This document shows, piece by piece, positions 7,557 through 18,155 of a DNA stretch of 64,000 bases. Below the pieces are notes generated by a model, which saw only the letters and a list, made by a program, of their open reading frames with translations, searched no databases and was not told the origin of the DNA. The translations under genes and the position numbers were made by a program. Source of the stretch: JAWPMT01 sp965267435. Its GTDB lineage: Bacteria > Bacteroidota > Bacteroidia > Cytophagales > Cyclobacteriaceae. The DNA lies in contig OZ253960.1 in assembly GCA_965267435.1 (NCBI GenBank), forward strand, positions 5,084,001-5,148,000, read 5' to 3'. Each line of letters starts with the position of its first letter. The stretch's first letter is position 1.

Positions 7557-9836
7557 ATGAGTTCTAAACTTAGAGCCAGCGAGGCCCTTGATTTTCATGA
7601 GTCGAAGCCCGCTGGCAAAATCGCCGTCACCCCCACCAAACCGCTTAGCAGTCAGCGAGACCTGGCGCTAGCCTACTCCCCCGGAGTAGCTGAGCCTTGC
7701 AATGCCATCGCTGCCAACCCCGAGGACGTCTACAGGTACACTGCAAAAGGTAATCTGGTAGCGGTCATCTCCAATGGAACGGCTGTCTTGGGTCTGGGGG
7801 ATATCGGCCCGGAGGCATCGAAGCCCGTCATGGAGGGCAAGGGAGTGCTCTTTAAGAAATTCGCCGGTATCGACGTCTTCGATATCGAAGTCAATGAAAA
7901 TGACCCTGACAAATTCATCCAGATAGTCAAAGCGCTGGAACCAACTTTCGGCGGTGTCAATCTCGAAGACATCAAGGCGCCAGAGAGCTTTAAGATTGAA
8001 ACTGAGCTGCGTGAGCAAATGAATATTCCTGTCATGCATGATGACCAGCATGGCACGGCAATCATTTCGAGTGCTGCCCTCCTGAGTGCACTAGAGGTCA
8101 ATGGCAAGAAGATTGACGAGATCAAGATTGTTGTGAGCGGAGCAGGGGGAGCTGCAGTGGCATGCACCAATCTCTATATCTCATTGGGTGCGAGGAGGGA
8201 GAATATCGTCATGACTGATAGCAAGGGGATTATTCGCAAGGACCGAGAAAACCTCAGCCCTGCAAAGGCGCAGTTTGCTACAGATCGGGATCTTCATGGT
8301 CTCGATGATGCACTGACTGATGCAGACATGTTTCTGGGGCTTTCGATCGCCAATATCATGACTCCGGAGATGCTCCAGTCTATGGCCAGCGATCCCATTG
8401 TTTTTGCTTTGGCCAATCCGGATCCCGAAATCGCTTATGACCTGGCAATCAATACGCGCTCAGATGTCATCATGGCCACCGGACGGTCGGATCACCCCAA
8501 TCAAGTGAACAATGTTCTCGGCTTCCCATACATTTTCCGGGGAGCCCTGGATGTGCGATCCACCGCGATCAATGAAGAGATGAAGCTGGCGGCCGTTCAC
8601 TCCTTGACGGCGCTGGCTAAGCAGCCCGTGCCAGACAAGGTATTGAAAGCCTATGGTGCGAAGTCGCTCAAGTTTGGCAAGGAATACCTTATACCCAAGC
8701 CTTTTGACCCAAGACTTATCACGGCAGTGTCCCCAGCCGTCGCCAAAGCGGCCATGGACTCCGGAGTAGCGCGGATGAATATCACGGACTGGAATGGCTA
8801 CAAATTGGAGTTGGAGGAGCGCATCGGCGGAGACAGTCGTCTCATGTCCAGGATCGTCGAAGTAGCCAGGCGGGATCCTAAGCGGGTGGTGTTTGCCGAG
8901 GCAGATGACCCCACGATCCTCCAGGCCGCACAGCTGGTAAAAGACGAGCAGATCGCCACGCCCATTTTGCTGGGGGATAAAGAGAAGATCAATCAGCTCA
9001 TCGAGGAGCATCATTTGGAACTCGAAGGAGTGCAGGTCATCAATCCGCTGGAGGAGCACGAGAAGGTAGACCAGTATGCAAAGTTGTATTTTCAGAAGCG
9101 CCAGCGTAAAGGAATCAACCAACGGATGGCCCGCAACTCTATGCAAAGTCGCAACTTTTTTGGGTGCATGATGGTAGAGCGGGGCGAGGCGGATGCACTT
9201 ATTTCCGGATTGTCCAATGACTATCCTAAGACCGTCGCGCCAGCCCTGCAGATCATTGGTGTCGCGGAAGGAGTGGATCGCGTGGCAGGCCTTTATATAA
9301 TGACGACAGAGAAGGGTAACTACTTTTTTGCTGATACCTCGGTCAATCGCAATCCTACCGCTGAGGAGCTTGTGGACATCATCGGACTGACAGCGAGAGT
9401 GGTCAAGTTTTTTGATCACGAGCCTCGAATGGCCGCTCTATCGTATTCGAACTTTGGCTCTGCCAAAGGGGACGTGCCGACCAAAATGGCGAAGGCCGTA
9501 GCCCTGGCTAAAGAGCGCTGGCCAGACTTGCAGATCGATGGTGATATTCAGGCAAATGTCGCCTTAGATAAAGAGATGCTGGAAGAGAACTACCCTTTCA
9601 GCTCCCTGGCAGGTACTAAGGCGAATACGCTCATCTTTCCTGACCTGGACTCCGGCAATATTGCCTATAAGCTGCTGATGGAGCTCGGAGGGGCTGAGGC
9701 CATCGGGCCTGTATTGATGGGAATGAATAAGTCAGTGCATGTCCTGCAGCAGGGAACCAGTGTGCGGGGTGTCTTCAATATGGTGGCGATTGCCGTCGTA
9801 GATGCCCAAACCAGAAATCAAACTCCAACTACATGA
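7557..9836 (+). CDS. maeB: NADP-dependent malic enzyme with C-terminal phosphotransacetylase-like domain
   Basis: The product is 759 residues, the standard size of the MaeB fusion. Residues about 1-425 form the malic enzyme part, which oxidatively decarboxylates malate to pyruvate; visible motifs are YSPGVAEPC (Tyr40), GLGDIGPEASKPVMEGK, HDDQHGTA and the Rossmann glycine motif GAGGAA. Residues about 430-759 are a phosphotransacetylase-like domain that in related enzymes has a regulatory acetyl-CoA-binding role. The ATG at 7557 is well placed. Its stop overlaps the ruvA start by four bases (ATGA), so the two are translationally coupled. Confidence 0.96.
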   Translation: MSSKLRASEALDFHESKPAGKIAVTPTKPLSSQRDLALAYSPGVAEPCNAIAANPEDVYRYTAKGNLVAVISNGTAVLGLGDIGPEASKPVMEGKGVLFKKFAGIDVFDIEVNENDPDKFIQIVKALEPTFGGVNLEDIKAPESFKIETELREQMNIPVMHDDQHGTAIISSAALLSALEVNGKKIDEIKIVVSGAGGAAVACTNLYISLGARRENIVMTDSKGIIRKDRENLSPAKAQFATDRDLHGLDDALTDADMFLGLSIANIMTPEMLQSMASDPIVFALANPDPEIAYDLAINTRSDVIMATGRSDHPNQVNNVLGFPYIFRGALDVRSTAINEEMKLAAVHSLTALAKQPVPDKVLKAYGAKSLKFGKEYLIPKPFDPRLITAVSPAVAKAAMDSGVARMNITDWNGYKLELEERIGGDSRLMSRIVEVARRDPKRVVFAEADDPTILQAAQLVKDEQIATPILLGDKEKINQLIEEHHLELEGVQVINPLEEHEKVDQYAKLYFQKRQRKGINQRMARNSMQSRNFFGCMMVERGEADALISGLSNDYPKTVAPALQIIGVAEGVDRVAGLYIMTTEKGNYFFADTSVNRNPTAEELVDIIGLTARVVKFFDHEPRMAALSYSNFGSAKGDVPTKMAKAVALAKERWPDLQIDGDIQANVALDKEMLEENYPFSSLAGTKANTLIFPDLDSGNIAYKLLMELGGAEAIGPVLMGMNKSVHVLQQGTSVRGVFNMVAIAVVDAQTRNQTPTT

Positions 9837-10426
9837 TAGCTTTTGTAAGGGGTAAAATCCATGAAAAGTATCCCACCCATGTCATCATTGATGTGAATGG
9901 GATGGGATATGAGCTCAAAATATCACTGCTGACCTACAGCGAAATAAAGGAACTGGACGAGGTAAAACTGGTCACTCATTTTCACGTGAAGGAAGATGCC
10001 CAGACACTTTATGGCTTCTCGCAGGACTCCGAAAAGAAGCGCTTCCTGGATCTCATATCCATCAGTGGCGTGGGGCCCAGCACGGCACTCATGATCTTGT
10101 CCTCCCTGTCACCGGAGGAGCTCCAGGCGGCGATCCTCCATGACGATATCAGAACCATTCAAGGGGTCAAAGGAATCGGTCTCAAAACGGCGCAGAGAAT
10201 AGTACTCGAGCTCAAGGACAAAATGAAAAAAGAGGGGCTGCTGGAGCGTGAGATACAAATTCCAGCAAAAATTGACAATACAATACATACTGAGGCGTTA
10301 TCCGCCCTGATGACTCTCGGTATTTCCAAGCCAACCGCCGAGAAAACTATTAACCAGATAGTGAAGGAATACGGGCCCGACATCAAACTCGAGGAGTTGA
10401 TTAAATTGGCCCTCAAGAGAGCCTAA
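9833..10426 (+). CDS. ruvA: Holliday junction branch migration complex subunit RuvA
   Basis: The product is 197 residues, the usual size. It shows the OB-fold N-terminus (MIAFVRGKI, DVNGMGYE), the two helix-hairpin-helix motifs of domain II (ISGVGPSTALMIL and IQGVKGIGLKTAQRI) and a C-terminal three-helix domain that contacts RuvB. RuvA tetramers bind the four-way DNA junction during recombination repair. The start overlaps the maeB stop, and sprA begins 15 bases after the ruvA stop. A ruvA-sprA pairing is a familiar Bacteroidota arrangement. Confidence 0.96.
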   Translation: MIAFVRGKIHEKYPTHVIIDVNGMGYELKISLLTYSEIKELDEVKLVTHFHVKEDAQTLYGFSQDSEKKRFLDLISISGVGPSTALMILSSLSPEELQAAILHDDIRTIQGVKGIGLKTAQRIVLELKDKMKKEGLLEREIQIPAKIDNTIHTEALSALMTLGISKPTAEKTINQIVKEYGPDIKLEELIKLALKRA

Positions 10427-10440
10427 GCAGCTGATTTTTT

Positions 10441-13400
10441 TTGAAGACACGGCATTATATAGCTTTACTCACCGTCCTTTTTTGGACCAACCTAACTCCC
10501 AGCACCTACGGCAGCGCTGCCTCTATGTTCTTGTTTCAGCAAGACACTGCAAGGCAGGACTCCGTACAGGAGGAATATGTGCCAACGAACACGCCCACTT
10601 ATCGGCCTACCTATCGCTTCGGCGACCCTTTTTCCAATCGTGTCAGCCAGTCCCCTTTATTGCTGAAGGACCCGTCGAGCCTAGATTTTCGCGTCGAGTT
10701 TGACACCGGTGGGGTGAGTTATTCCGTATACGAGAACCTGTCTGAAGTCAACTTCCGGCCTGCGACCTCCATGACATTCGAGGAGTTTGACCGGTATACG
10801 ACGCAGCAGATCAACAAACAATACTGGAAGGACCAGTCGGCAGGGCTCGACGGAGAGAGTGCCGTGAGCGGTCGGCGCCTCATTCCCAAGCTATACATCA
10901 GCCCTGTTTTCGATCGCATATTCGGAGGGGACTACATTGATATTCAGCCGACGGGATTTGCCAATCTTGACTTCGGAGGGCGATGGCAATTTGTGGACAA
11001 TCCGGCAGTGCCACAGAACCGCCGCCGCAACGGAGGCTTCAACTTCAACATGCAACTGAGCACCAACGTGGTCGGAAAAATCGGTGAAAAGCTGGCCGTT
11101 ACTTTCAACTTCGACAACAACAACACCTTCGATTTTCAGAACAATATGAAGATCGAATACACGGGTTACGACGAAGACATCATCAAAAAAATCGAGGTGG
11201 GTAACGTGAGCATGTCGGTAGAGAATAGCCTTATCACCGGTGCCCAGAGTCTCTTCGGAGTGAAAACCCAGTTGCAGTTTGGTAAGCTGTTCGTCACCGG
11301 TATCGCCTCCCGCCAACAAGGGCGTGCTGAAGTCATCAGCGTGGGCGGTGGCCAGGGCATCACCAACTCCACCTCGGGACGTGGAGGGCAGCTGGATCCC
11401 GCCGACAATATCAACTTACCGGCTTCAGGCTACGACGAAAACAGGCACTTCTTCCTCAGTCAATACTTCCGGGACAATTACGAGCGATGGCATCGCAATA
11501 TTCCGGTGATCAACTCTGGTCTCGACATTCAGCGTGTCGACGTTTACACCATCAACAGGCAGAATGATACGGAGAGTACCCGAAACTTTGTTGGGCTGCA
11601 GGACCTGGCGGAAGGAGACGCGGACAATGCTTATCAGGATGAATCGGTCATCGGGCCATTCACTAGATTGGAAGCCAGCAATACTTCCAACAACCTCTTC
11701 CAGCTGGTGCGCTCACAACCGAGCCTGGCGCCAGATGCCGTCAGGAGCTATCTCGATGGTATAGGTTTCCAGGATGGTACAGACTATGTCGTCGTCACTA
11801 CAGCACGTAAGCTCGATCCGAGCGAGTACATCGTCAACAAGAAATTAGGGTACATCAGTCTACAAAGGCGGCTGCAAAATGACGAAGTCATTGCTGTTGC
11901 TTACACGTACTCCCTCAACGGACAAATATTCAAAGTGGGTGAAATGATCGAGGATTATCCCGGGCGGCCGGATGATCAGGTGGTCATTCTTAAAATGCTG
12001 CGCCCCAACAGGATTGCCACGAACCTGCCGATGTGGGACCTGATGATGAAGAATATCTACAACCTCCGCACGACGCAGATTCAGCAAGAAGGCTTTTCTC
12101 TTCGCATCCACTACAAGGATGACCGCACCGGCCAGGACAATCCCTCACTGCACGAGGGTCGGATCACAAAGGACGTACCCCTACTCCAACTCATGGGGCT
12201 GGATTCACTCAACCGAAATGGAGACCGGCAGCGGGATGGCAACTTTGATTTCGTCGATGGGATCACCATTGACACGAGGAACGGAAACATCATTTTCCCT
12301 GTCGTGGAGCCCTTTGGTAGCAACATGGAGCGTTTCTTTGACCCACAGTCTGAAGCGGAACTTATCAGGCGGTATGTCTACGACACACTCTACCGGACCA
12401 CGAGGACCAATGCTGAACAGGTAGCCTCTCAAAATAAGTATGTCATCCTCGGTAGCTCACAGGGGACGGTGTCTAATATCATTCCCCTGAATGGCTTCAA
12501 CATCTCCCAGGGATCAGTTACAGTCATGGCCGGCGGGACAATATTGACAGAAGGACTGCACTACGACGTCGACTACAACCTTGGCCAGGTGAGGATCCGT
12601 GATGATGCCATTCTCAACTCTGGCCAACAGATTACAGTCTCTTACGAAAAAGCGGACCTATTCAACTTTCAGACGAGGTGGCTTACCGGCGCGCATCTGG
12701 ACTACCGGGTGAGTGACAACTTCAATATCGGAGCCACTATCCTCAAACTCAATGAGCGGCCGGGAGGTATTTCTCGATTTGCCATTGGCGATGAACCCAG
12801 CAAGAACACCAAGTATGGTATGAATATCAACTGGCGCGATGAGTCCAGGCTGGTGACCAAGATCGTTGATGCCTTGCCATTGATCAGTACGAAGGAGGCG
12901 AGTAATATCAGTTTCAATGCCGAGATCGCCCGACTCGTCCCCGGGACTTCGAACATCGTGAATGGAACCGGGACCTCCTATATCGATGATTTTGAGAATG
13001 CCACCATTCCAGTGAATATGGGCTCATGGCCCGCATGGCGATTGGCCACTACGCCGCCGGGGCTGGAAGGCAACAGTGCTACGGTCTATGAGGTGAATGA
13101 CCGCAAGGCGAAAGTAGCGTGGTACACGGTGGACAATTCTGTCTTCTACCAGGGACAGCGACGTCCTGATAATATCACCACAGAGGACCTCGAGAACCAC
13201 TACATGCGCGCGGTACTTCCACAAGAGATCTTCACACAGCGTGACCGTACGCTTGCTACTGTCAACCAACCTATTTTCGATATTGCCTACTATCCAGGCG
13301 AGCGGGGACCCTACAACTTCAATCCCAACCTGCGACCAGATGGGAATTTCCCCCAGGAATCCGCAGGTGATCTTCAGGCCTTGAGGGACAATTGGGCGGG

Positions 13401-16400
13401 CATTACCAGAGCCATTACAACCAATGTGGACTTTCAAGCCGCGAATACGGAGTACATCGAGTTTTGGCTACTGGATCCGTTTATTGGTGGGGAACAAGGT
13501 CGGGTGATTGACGGAGTTAACAACGAGAACAATACCACAGGTGGGCGGCTTGTTTTCCACTTGGGTAGTTTGTCCGAGGAACTGATACCAGATGGGTTAC
13601 ACGCTTTTGAAAATGGCCTTCCCGAGGATGGTGATCGTGGAGCTACCCGTGCTACGGAATGGGGCCGCGTGACTACCAATCAATTCCTTACGAACGTTTT
13701 CGTCAATGATCCTAATGCAAGATCCAACCAGGACGTCGGCCTTGATGGCATGTCCAACGAGGATGAGCGGGAGTTTCTCAATTACCCACCCCAGTTCCTG
13801 ACACTTCCAGATCCTACAGGTGACGACTTCAGCTATTACCTGGGGAGTGAGCTGGACCAGCGGGATGCGAAGATCCTCGAGCGGTACAAAGGCTTTAATG
13901 GATTGGAGGGCAATTCTCCGGTAAGTAGTGGAGGGAGTTTCACGCCCGCTTCGACACAGGTGCCAGACAATGAGGACCTCAACAATGACAATACGATCAG
14001 TTCATTGGAGGAATTCTTTGAATACGAGATACGCTTGCGACCCAATGGCTTCAACGTCGGAGAGGGCTTTATCATTGATGAAGTCGAGACCATCGAGAAC
14101 GCCCGATGGTACCTGTTTCGTATCCCTATTCGCAACCTCAACAATGTGTCTCGTGTTGTAGGTAGTCCCAGTTTCCAAAACATCAAGTACATCCGCATGG
14201 TACTCACTGGCTTCCGGCAGCCGGTGGTGTTGCGAATGGCACAGTTTCAATTGGTTGGTAGCCAGTGGCGGAAATCAACGCTGGCTCTCAATCAAGAGGG
14301 GCTCAATGAGATCCCGGAAAGCACCACCAGTGACTTTGACGTATCTGTTGTCAATATCGAAGAAAATGGTGCCAGAGGTGACGGTATCCCCTATGTGGTG
14401 CCACCAGGTCTACAGCGAGATCGGGACAATACGACGACGCTCAATAGGGTGGTCAACGAGCAGTCACTACAACTGTGTATTGAGGACCTCCAGGATCGGG
14501 ACTCCAGGGCTGTTTTCAAAACCAATCTCGATTTTGATCTGATCAATTATGGCAGACTCAACATGTTTCTCCATGCGCAGGCCTTTAGAGGGGACGACGT
14601 GCAGGATGACGAGCTGACTGGTTTCTTGCGGATAGGCTCCGATGAAAATGAAAACTACTATGAGATCGAGGTGCCCTTGAAGATCACCCCTCAGGATGTG
14701 ACTGGTGTATCGCAGGAAGACCTTCCCAGATTTGTGTGGCCCCTGGAAAATGAGATCAGCGTATCCATCAACGAGCTGCTGGGAGTGAAGTCACAAAGAA
14801 ACCTGGGCCAGCTGACCTCTGGAGCAGGAGGCAACGATAGCCGTATCCCTTTCACGGTGCCGAGCCAGGACGGTAAATACCTCTTCACGGTCAAAGGAAA
14901 CCCCGACATCAGTAACATCACGACCATGCTTATCGGTGTGAGGAACCCTGGTAGCGACGATCGCGAAAGTAAGTCGGTCTGTATTTGGGCCAATGAGCTT
15001 CGCGTGACGGACTTTGATACCCAGAAAGGGTGGGCAGCCAATGCCCGGCTAAATCTGCAGTTGGCGGATTTGGGAAGCGTTTCAGCCTCGACGAGATACA
15101 CCTCATTCGGTTTTGGAAGCATCCAGGACAAGATTTCGCAACGTACAAGATTCGAGACCTTCCAGTATGATGTTTCCGCTTCCATCAATGTCGATAAGTT
15201 TTTGCTCCCTGAGAAGACTGGCCTGAAGGTACCGATGTTTGCCAGCTACCAGCAGAGCCGGTCAACACCCCAGTATGATCCTCTCGACCCGGATACGCCA
15301 CTCGAGGCATCCATTCAGAGCTTTGAGACAGAGCAGGAAAGGGACGAATATCGGCGCATAGTCGAGGATCGGCGTACCAGCCGAAGCCTCAACTTTACAA
15401 ACGTCCGCAAGGAAAAGGTCAACCCCGACGCCCGACGCAACATCTACGACATCGAGAACTTCTCCTTTACCTATGCTTACAGCGATATCAAGTCGAGCAA
15501 CGTCAATCAGCAGGCATTCCTCCAAAAGACGATCGCGGCAGGCTTTGCTTATAACTACACACCACCGACGATCTCTATAGAGCCATTTGCGAACACAGGG
15601 GCCTTCAACAGCCCCTTCCTGAAGCTGATCAAAGACATCAATTTCTCGCCTATCCCCAACAACCTATCTCTGAGGATGGACCTCAATCGTAGCTTCCGAA
15701 GGACACAGCTTTATGACGATGACCTATCCATTCCCGATGATCCTAACCAAAATGACCTGTTGCTGATTGAGCGGCTTTTCACATTCACCCGCAGCTATAA
15801 CATGCGCTGGAGCCTATTCAAGGGCCTATCCATCGACTATAGTGCGCGTGCCAACGCAGTCATCGATGAACCAGAATGGGAAATCCAGGGAGAAATTGAC
15901 ACGCCAGAGGAGCGTAGCTTCATCTGGGATCAGATTTGGGGATTTGGGCGTATGAAGAACTTTTCGCAAGACATCTCCGCGCAATACAAGCTGCCACTGG
16001 ACAAGCTACCACTAACAGATTGGATGAGCGCGGACTACCGATATTCTGTGAGTTACGGTTGGACTGCTGGTTTTGTCAACAGACAAGGGCAAGATCAGGG
16101 TAACCTGATTCCCGACCCCAACGATTCTACCTTCTTCGGAAACTTCATCAACAACTCTCGTGATCAAACGCTGTCGGGACGGGCGGATTTTGTCAAGTTG
16201 TACAATGTGCTGCCCTTCTTGAAAAGAGCGAACGCCCCCGCGCCAACGGCCAGACGGAGCACCTCCAGAAGTCGTGCCAACGGGGACAATTCTCAAGCGC
16301 CTGCCGTCAATCCTCCAAAACCCTTTGGTAATGTCCTGCTTCGGCTCTTGATGTCACTACGGTCCGCAAATATTACCTATGGCGTTAGGGAGGGTACTAC

Positions 16401-17700
16401 CTTGCCGGGATTTTTGCCCACACCTTTTCTGTTTGGTCTCGATAGTGGCTTCAGTTCACCGGGATGGGGTTTTGTGCTGGGAAGTCAGGATCCGGGAATT
16501 CGCAATCGCGCAGCGGACAATGGATGGATCACTCGCAATACCTTACTCACCTCGCCTTTTGAGCAGGTGCGTAGCGAAGACCTCACCCTGGGGGCAGCCG
16601 TGGAGCCTACTGACGATATCAAGATCAGAGTGGACGCCAAGAGAACGACGACCGGCAATTACCAGGAGCTCTTCCGATTCAATGACGTCGATACGGTGAA
16701 TGCGTTTCAATCACTTACACCAACGAGGGGAGGTAGTTACTCATTAACATTCCTGTCAGTTGGGACCACTTTTGAAAAGCAGCCGGACAATGTGTCTCCG
16801 GCATTCAACCAGTTCGTTGAAAATATCGACATCATGCGACAGCGGCTGAACGAGAGTGTGTCCGGTATTGGCATTCCCGGAACGTACGATTCACTTTCGC
16901 AGGATATCCTCATCCCAGCGTTCCTTGCCGCCTATTCTGGCAATGATGCCAACACATCGAACACCGCCCCCTTCCCCAAGATCCCTCTACCCAACTGGCG
17001 ACTGGATTACGCAGGGCTTAACAAGCTACCGGGCATCCGAGATGTTTTCTCTTCCATTAACATCACGCATTCGTATCGCTCAGTGTATTCAGTCAGTAAC
17101 TACATCAACCAGCCGCTCTACCAGTCCGGCATTGAACTGAATAACTCAATTGTGGACTATCCGCTTCCAACCATCACCGATCCGGTTTCTGGCAATCTTG
17201 TGCCCTTCTATATCATTAGCCAGGTAAGTATCGCAGAGCAGTTTGCTCCCCTGATCGGCGTGAATGTGCGTACAAAGAGCAATCTCACCACACGCCTGGA
17301 ATACAAACGCGACCGAACCCTGTCCCTCAGCCTGTCCAACGCGCAGGTCAACGAGACAAGGGGAAGCGAGATCTCTTTTGATTTAGGCTATACCAAGGAC
17401 AACCTCAAGCTACCGTTCAGGAGCAGAGGAAGAACCGTGGTTCTTGAAAATGATGTGACCTTCCGTATGAATTTCAGCATTCGGGACACACGGGTAGTTC
17501 AGCGGACTTTGGAGGGAGAAAACTCCGTCACCAACGGAAACAAAAACTTCCAAATGCGGCCTACGGTGAGTTACAGGCTCAATGATCAACTGGACCTTAC
17601 CTTCTACTTCGAAAGAACTGTCAATGATCCGTTCGTAGGTCAATTCTACAGGGCCAACACAGCTTTCGGTATTCAGACGCGACTCAGCTTTGCGCAATAG
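10441..17700 (+). CDS. sprA: Type IX secretion system outer-membrane translocon SprA (Sov)
   Basis: The product is 2419 residues, matching the giant SprA/Sov family (about 2300-2500). A signal peptide (about 1-24) is followed by repeated beta-strand-rich blocks rich in Asn, Asp and aromatic residues, ending in the Phe-Ala-Gln terminus of an outer-membrane barrel. In this family the protein forms a very large single-chain barrel through which folded T9SS cargo with C-terminal sorting signals leaves the cell. The start is TTG at 10441, directly after a run of Ts and with no ribosome-binding site. An in-frame stop (TGA at 10432) excludes any earlier start. No other T9SS gene is in the window. 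Confidence 0.95.
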   Translation: MKTRHYIALLTVLFWTNLTPSTYGSAASMFLFQQDTARQDSVQEEYVPTNTPTYRPTYRFGDPFSNRVSQSPLLLKDPSSLDFRVEFDTGGVSYSVYENLSEVNFRPATSMTFEEFDRYTTQQINKQYWKDQSAGLDGESAVSGRRLIPKLYISPVFDRIFGGDYIDIQPTGFANLDFGGRWQFVDNPAVPQNRRRNGGFNFNMQLSTNVVGKIGEKLAVTFNFDNNNTFDFQNNMKIEYTGYDEDIIKKIEVGNVSMSVENSLITGAQSLFGVKTQLQFGKLFVTGIASRQQGRAEVISVGGGQGITNSTSGRGGQLDPADNINLPASGYDENRHFFLSQYFRDNYERWHRNIPVINSGLDIQRVDVYTINRQNDTESTRNFVGLQDLAEGDADNAYQDESVIGPFTRLEASNTSNNLFQLVRSQPSLAPDAVRSYLDGIGFQDGTDYVVVTTARKLDPSEYIVNKKLGYISLQRRLQNDEVIAVAYTYSLNGQIFKVGEMIEDYPGRPDDQVVILKMLRPNRIATNLPMWDLMMKNIYNLRTTQIQQEGFSLRIHYKDDRTGQDNPSLHEGRITKDVPLLQLMGLDSLNRNGDRQRDGNFDFVDGITIDTRNGNIIFPVVEPFGSNMERFFDPQSEAELIRRYVYDTLYRTTRTNAEQVASQNKYVILGSSQGTVSNIIPLNGFNISQGSVTVMAGGTILTEGLHYDVDYNLGQVRIRDDAILNSGQQITVSYEKADLFNFQTRWLTGAHLDYRVSDNFNIGATILKLNERPGGISRFAIGDEPSKNTKYGMNINWRDESRLVTKIVDALPLISTKEASNISFNAEIARLVPGTSNIVNGTGTSYIDDFENATIPVNMGSWPAWRLATTPPGLEGNSATVYEVNDRKAKVAWYTVDNSVFYQGQRRPDNITTEDLENHYMRAVLPQEIFTQRDRTLATVNQPIFDIAYYPGERGPYNFNPNLRPDGNFPQESAGDLQALRDNWAGITRAITTNVDFQAANTEYIEFWLLDPFIGGEQGRVIDGVNNENNTTGGRLVFHLGSLSEELIPDGLHAFENGLPEDGDRGATRATEWGRVTTNQFLTNVFVNDPNARSNQDVGLDGMSNEDEREFLNYPPQFLTLPDPTGDDFSYYLGSELDQRDAKILERYKGFNGLEGNSPVSSGGSFTPASTQVPDNEDLNNDNTISSLEEFFEYEIRLRPNGFNVGEGFIIDEVETIENARWYLFRIPIRNLNNVSRVVGSPSFQNIKYIRMVLTGFRQPVVLRMAQFQLVGSQWRKSTLALNQEGLNEIPESTTSDFDVSVVNIEENGARGDGIPYVVPPGLQRDRDNTTTLNRVVNEQSLQLCIEDLQDRDSRAVFKTNLDFDLINYGRLNMFLHAQAFRGDDVQDDELTGFLRIGSDENENYYEIEVPLKITPQDVTGVSQEDLPRFVWPLENEISVSINELLGVKSQRNLGQLTSGAGGNDSRIPFTVPSQDGKYLFTVKGNPDISNITTMLIGVRNPGSDDRESKSVCIWANELRVTDFDTQKGWAANARLNLQLADLGSVSASTRYTSFGFGSIQDKISQRTRFETFQYDVSASINVDKFLLPEKTGLKVPMFASYQQSRSTPQYDPLDPDTPLEASIQSFETEQERDEYRRIVEDRRTSRSLNFTNVRKEKVNPDARRNIYDIENFSFTYAYSDIKSSNVNQQAFLQKTIAAGFAYNYTPPTISIEPFANTGAFNSPFLKLIKDINFSPIPNNLSLRMDLNRSFRRTQLYDDDLSIPDDPNQNDLLLIERLFTFTRSYNMRWSLFKGLSIDYSARANAVIDEPEWEIQGEIDTPEERSFIWDQIWGFGRMKNFSQDISAQYKLPLDKLPLTDWMSADYRYSVSYGWTAGFVNRQGQDQGNLIPDPNDSTFFGNFINNSRDQTLSGRADFVKLYNVLPFLKRANAPAPTARRSTSRSRANGDNSQAPAVNPPKPFGNVLLRLLMSLRSANITYGVREGTTLPGFLPTPFLFGLDSGFSSPGWGFVLGSQDPGIRNRAADNGWITRNTLLTSPFEQVRSEDLTLGAAVEPTDDIKIRVDAKRTTTGNYQELFRFNDVDTVNAFQSLTPTRGGSYSLTFLSVGTTFEKQPDNVSPAFNQFVENIDIMRQRLNESVSGIGIPGTYDSLSQDILIPAFLAAYSGNDANTSNTAPFPKIPLPNWRLDYAGLNKLPGIRDVFSSINITHSYRSVYSVSNYINQPLYQSGIELNNSIVDYPLPTITDPVSGNLVPFYIISQVSIAEQFAPLIGVNVRTKSNLTTRLEYKRDRTLSLSLSNAQVNETRGSEISFDLGYTKDNLKLPFRSRGRTVVLENDVTFRMNFSIRDTRVVQRTLEGENSVTNGNKNFQMRPTVSYRLNDQLDLTFYFERTVNDPFVGQFYRANTAFGIQTRLSFAQ

Positions 17701-17744
17701 AGACAATTCGGAAGTTCAGAACCTTATAATTTGCTGATGTGCTT

Positions 17745-17752
17745 TAATTTTG
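17745..17752 (+). promoter_or_regulatory. Possible -7 promoter element ahead of gcvH
   Basis: TAATTTTG matches the Bacteroidota -7 consensus TAnnTTTG and lies 25 bases before the gcvH ATG. A TTTG at 17730-17733 is only 11 bases upstream, shorter than the usual spacing, so the -33 element is not convincing. Confidence 0.35.
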
Positions 17753-17777
17753 AGCGCATTTCATAAATACACAAACC

Positions 17778-18155
17778 ATGGATATACCTCAGGATCTCAA
17801 ATACACCAAGGACCACGAATGGGTTCGAATGGACGGGGATGTTGCTACTATTGGCATCACGGATTTCGCACAGCGTGAGCTGGGCGATATCGTCTACGTG
17901 GAGATTGAGACAATGGGCGAGACGATAGCAGCCGGGGAGGTCTTCGGCACAGTAGAAGCAGTCAAGACAGTCTCCGACCTCTTTATGCCAGTAGGTGGTG
18001 AGATCATAGAGGTGAACGAGAGCCTGGAAGGCACACCAGAGGCCGTCAACTCAGATCCCTACGGAGACGGATGGATGATCAAGATCAAGGTAACCGACGA
18101 AGGCGACCTCCTTATCCCTGCTGACGAATACAACTCGCTAATCGGCGAAGGTTGA
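17778..18155 (+). CDS. gcvH: Glycine cleavage system H protein
   Basis: The product is 125 residues, the normal size. The lipoylation site is Lys63 in VEAVKTVSD; the lipoyl arm shuttles the aminomethyl group between the P, T and L proteins of glycine cleavage. Other family motifs are YTKDHEWVR and GITDFAQRELGDIVYVE. The partner genes gcvP and gcvT are not here. Its stop codon overlaps the TTG start of the VanZ-like gene by four bases, which suggests coupled translation. Confidence 0.97.
   Translation: MDIPQDLKYTKDHEWVRMDGDVATIGITDFAQRELGDIVYVEIETMGETIAAGEVFGTVEAVKTVSDLFMPVGGEIIEVNESLEGTPEAVNSDPYGDGWMIKIKVTDEGDLLIPADEYNSLIGEG

Noticed and set aside
8460..9419. Long minus-strand open frame (319 codons) opposite the malic enzyme gene
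   Set aside because: It lies wholly opposite a strongly conserved gene and its product has no recognisable motif. It is explained by codon use of maeB.
14691..15188. Minus-strand open frame opposite sprA
   Set aside because: Opposite a conserved long gene, low-complexity Ser/Leu-rich product, no start context or family match.
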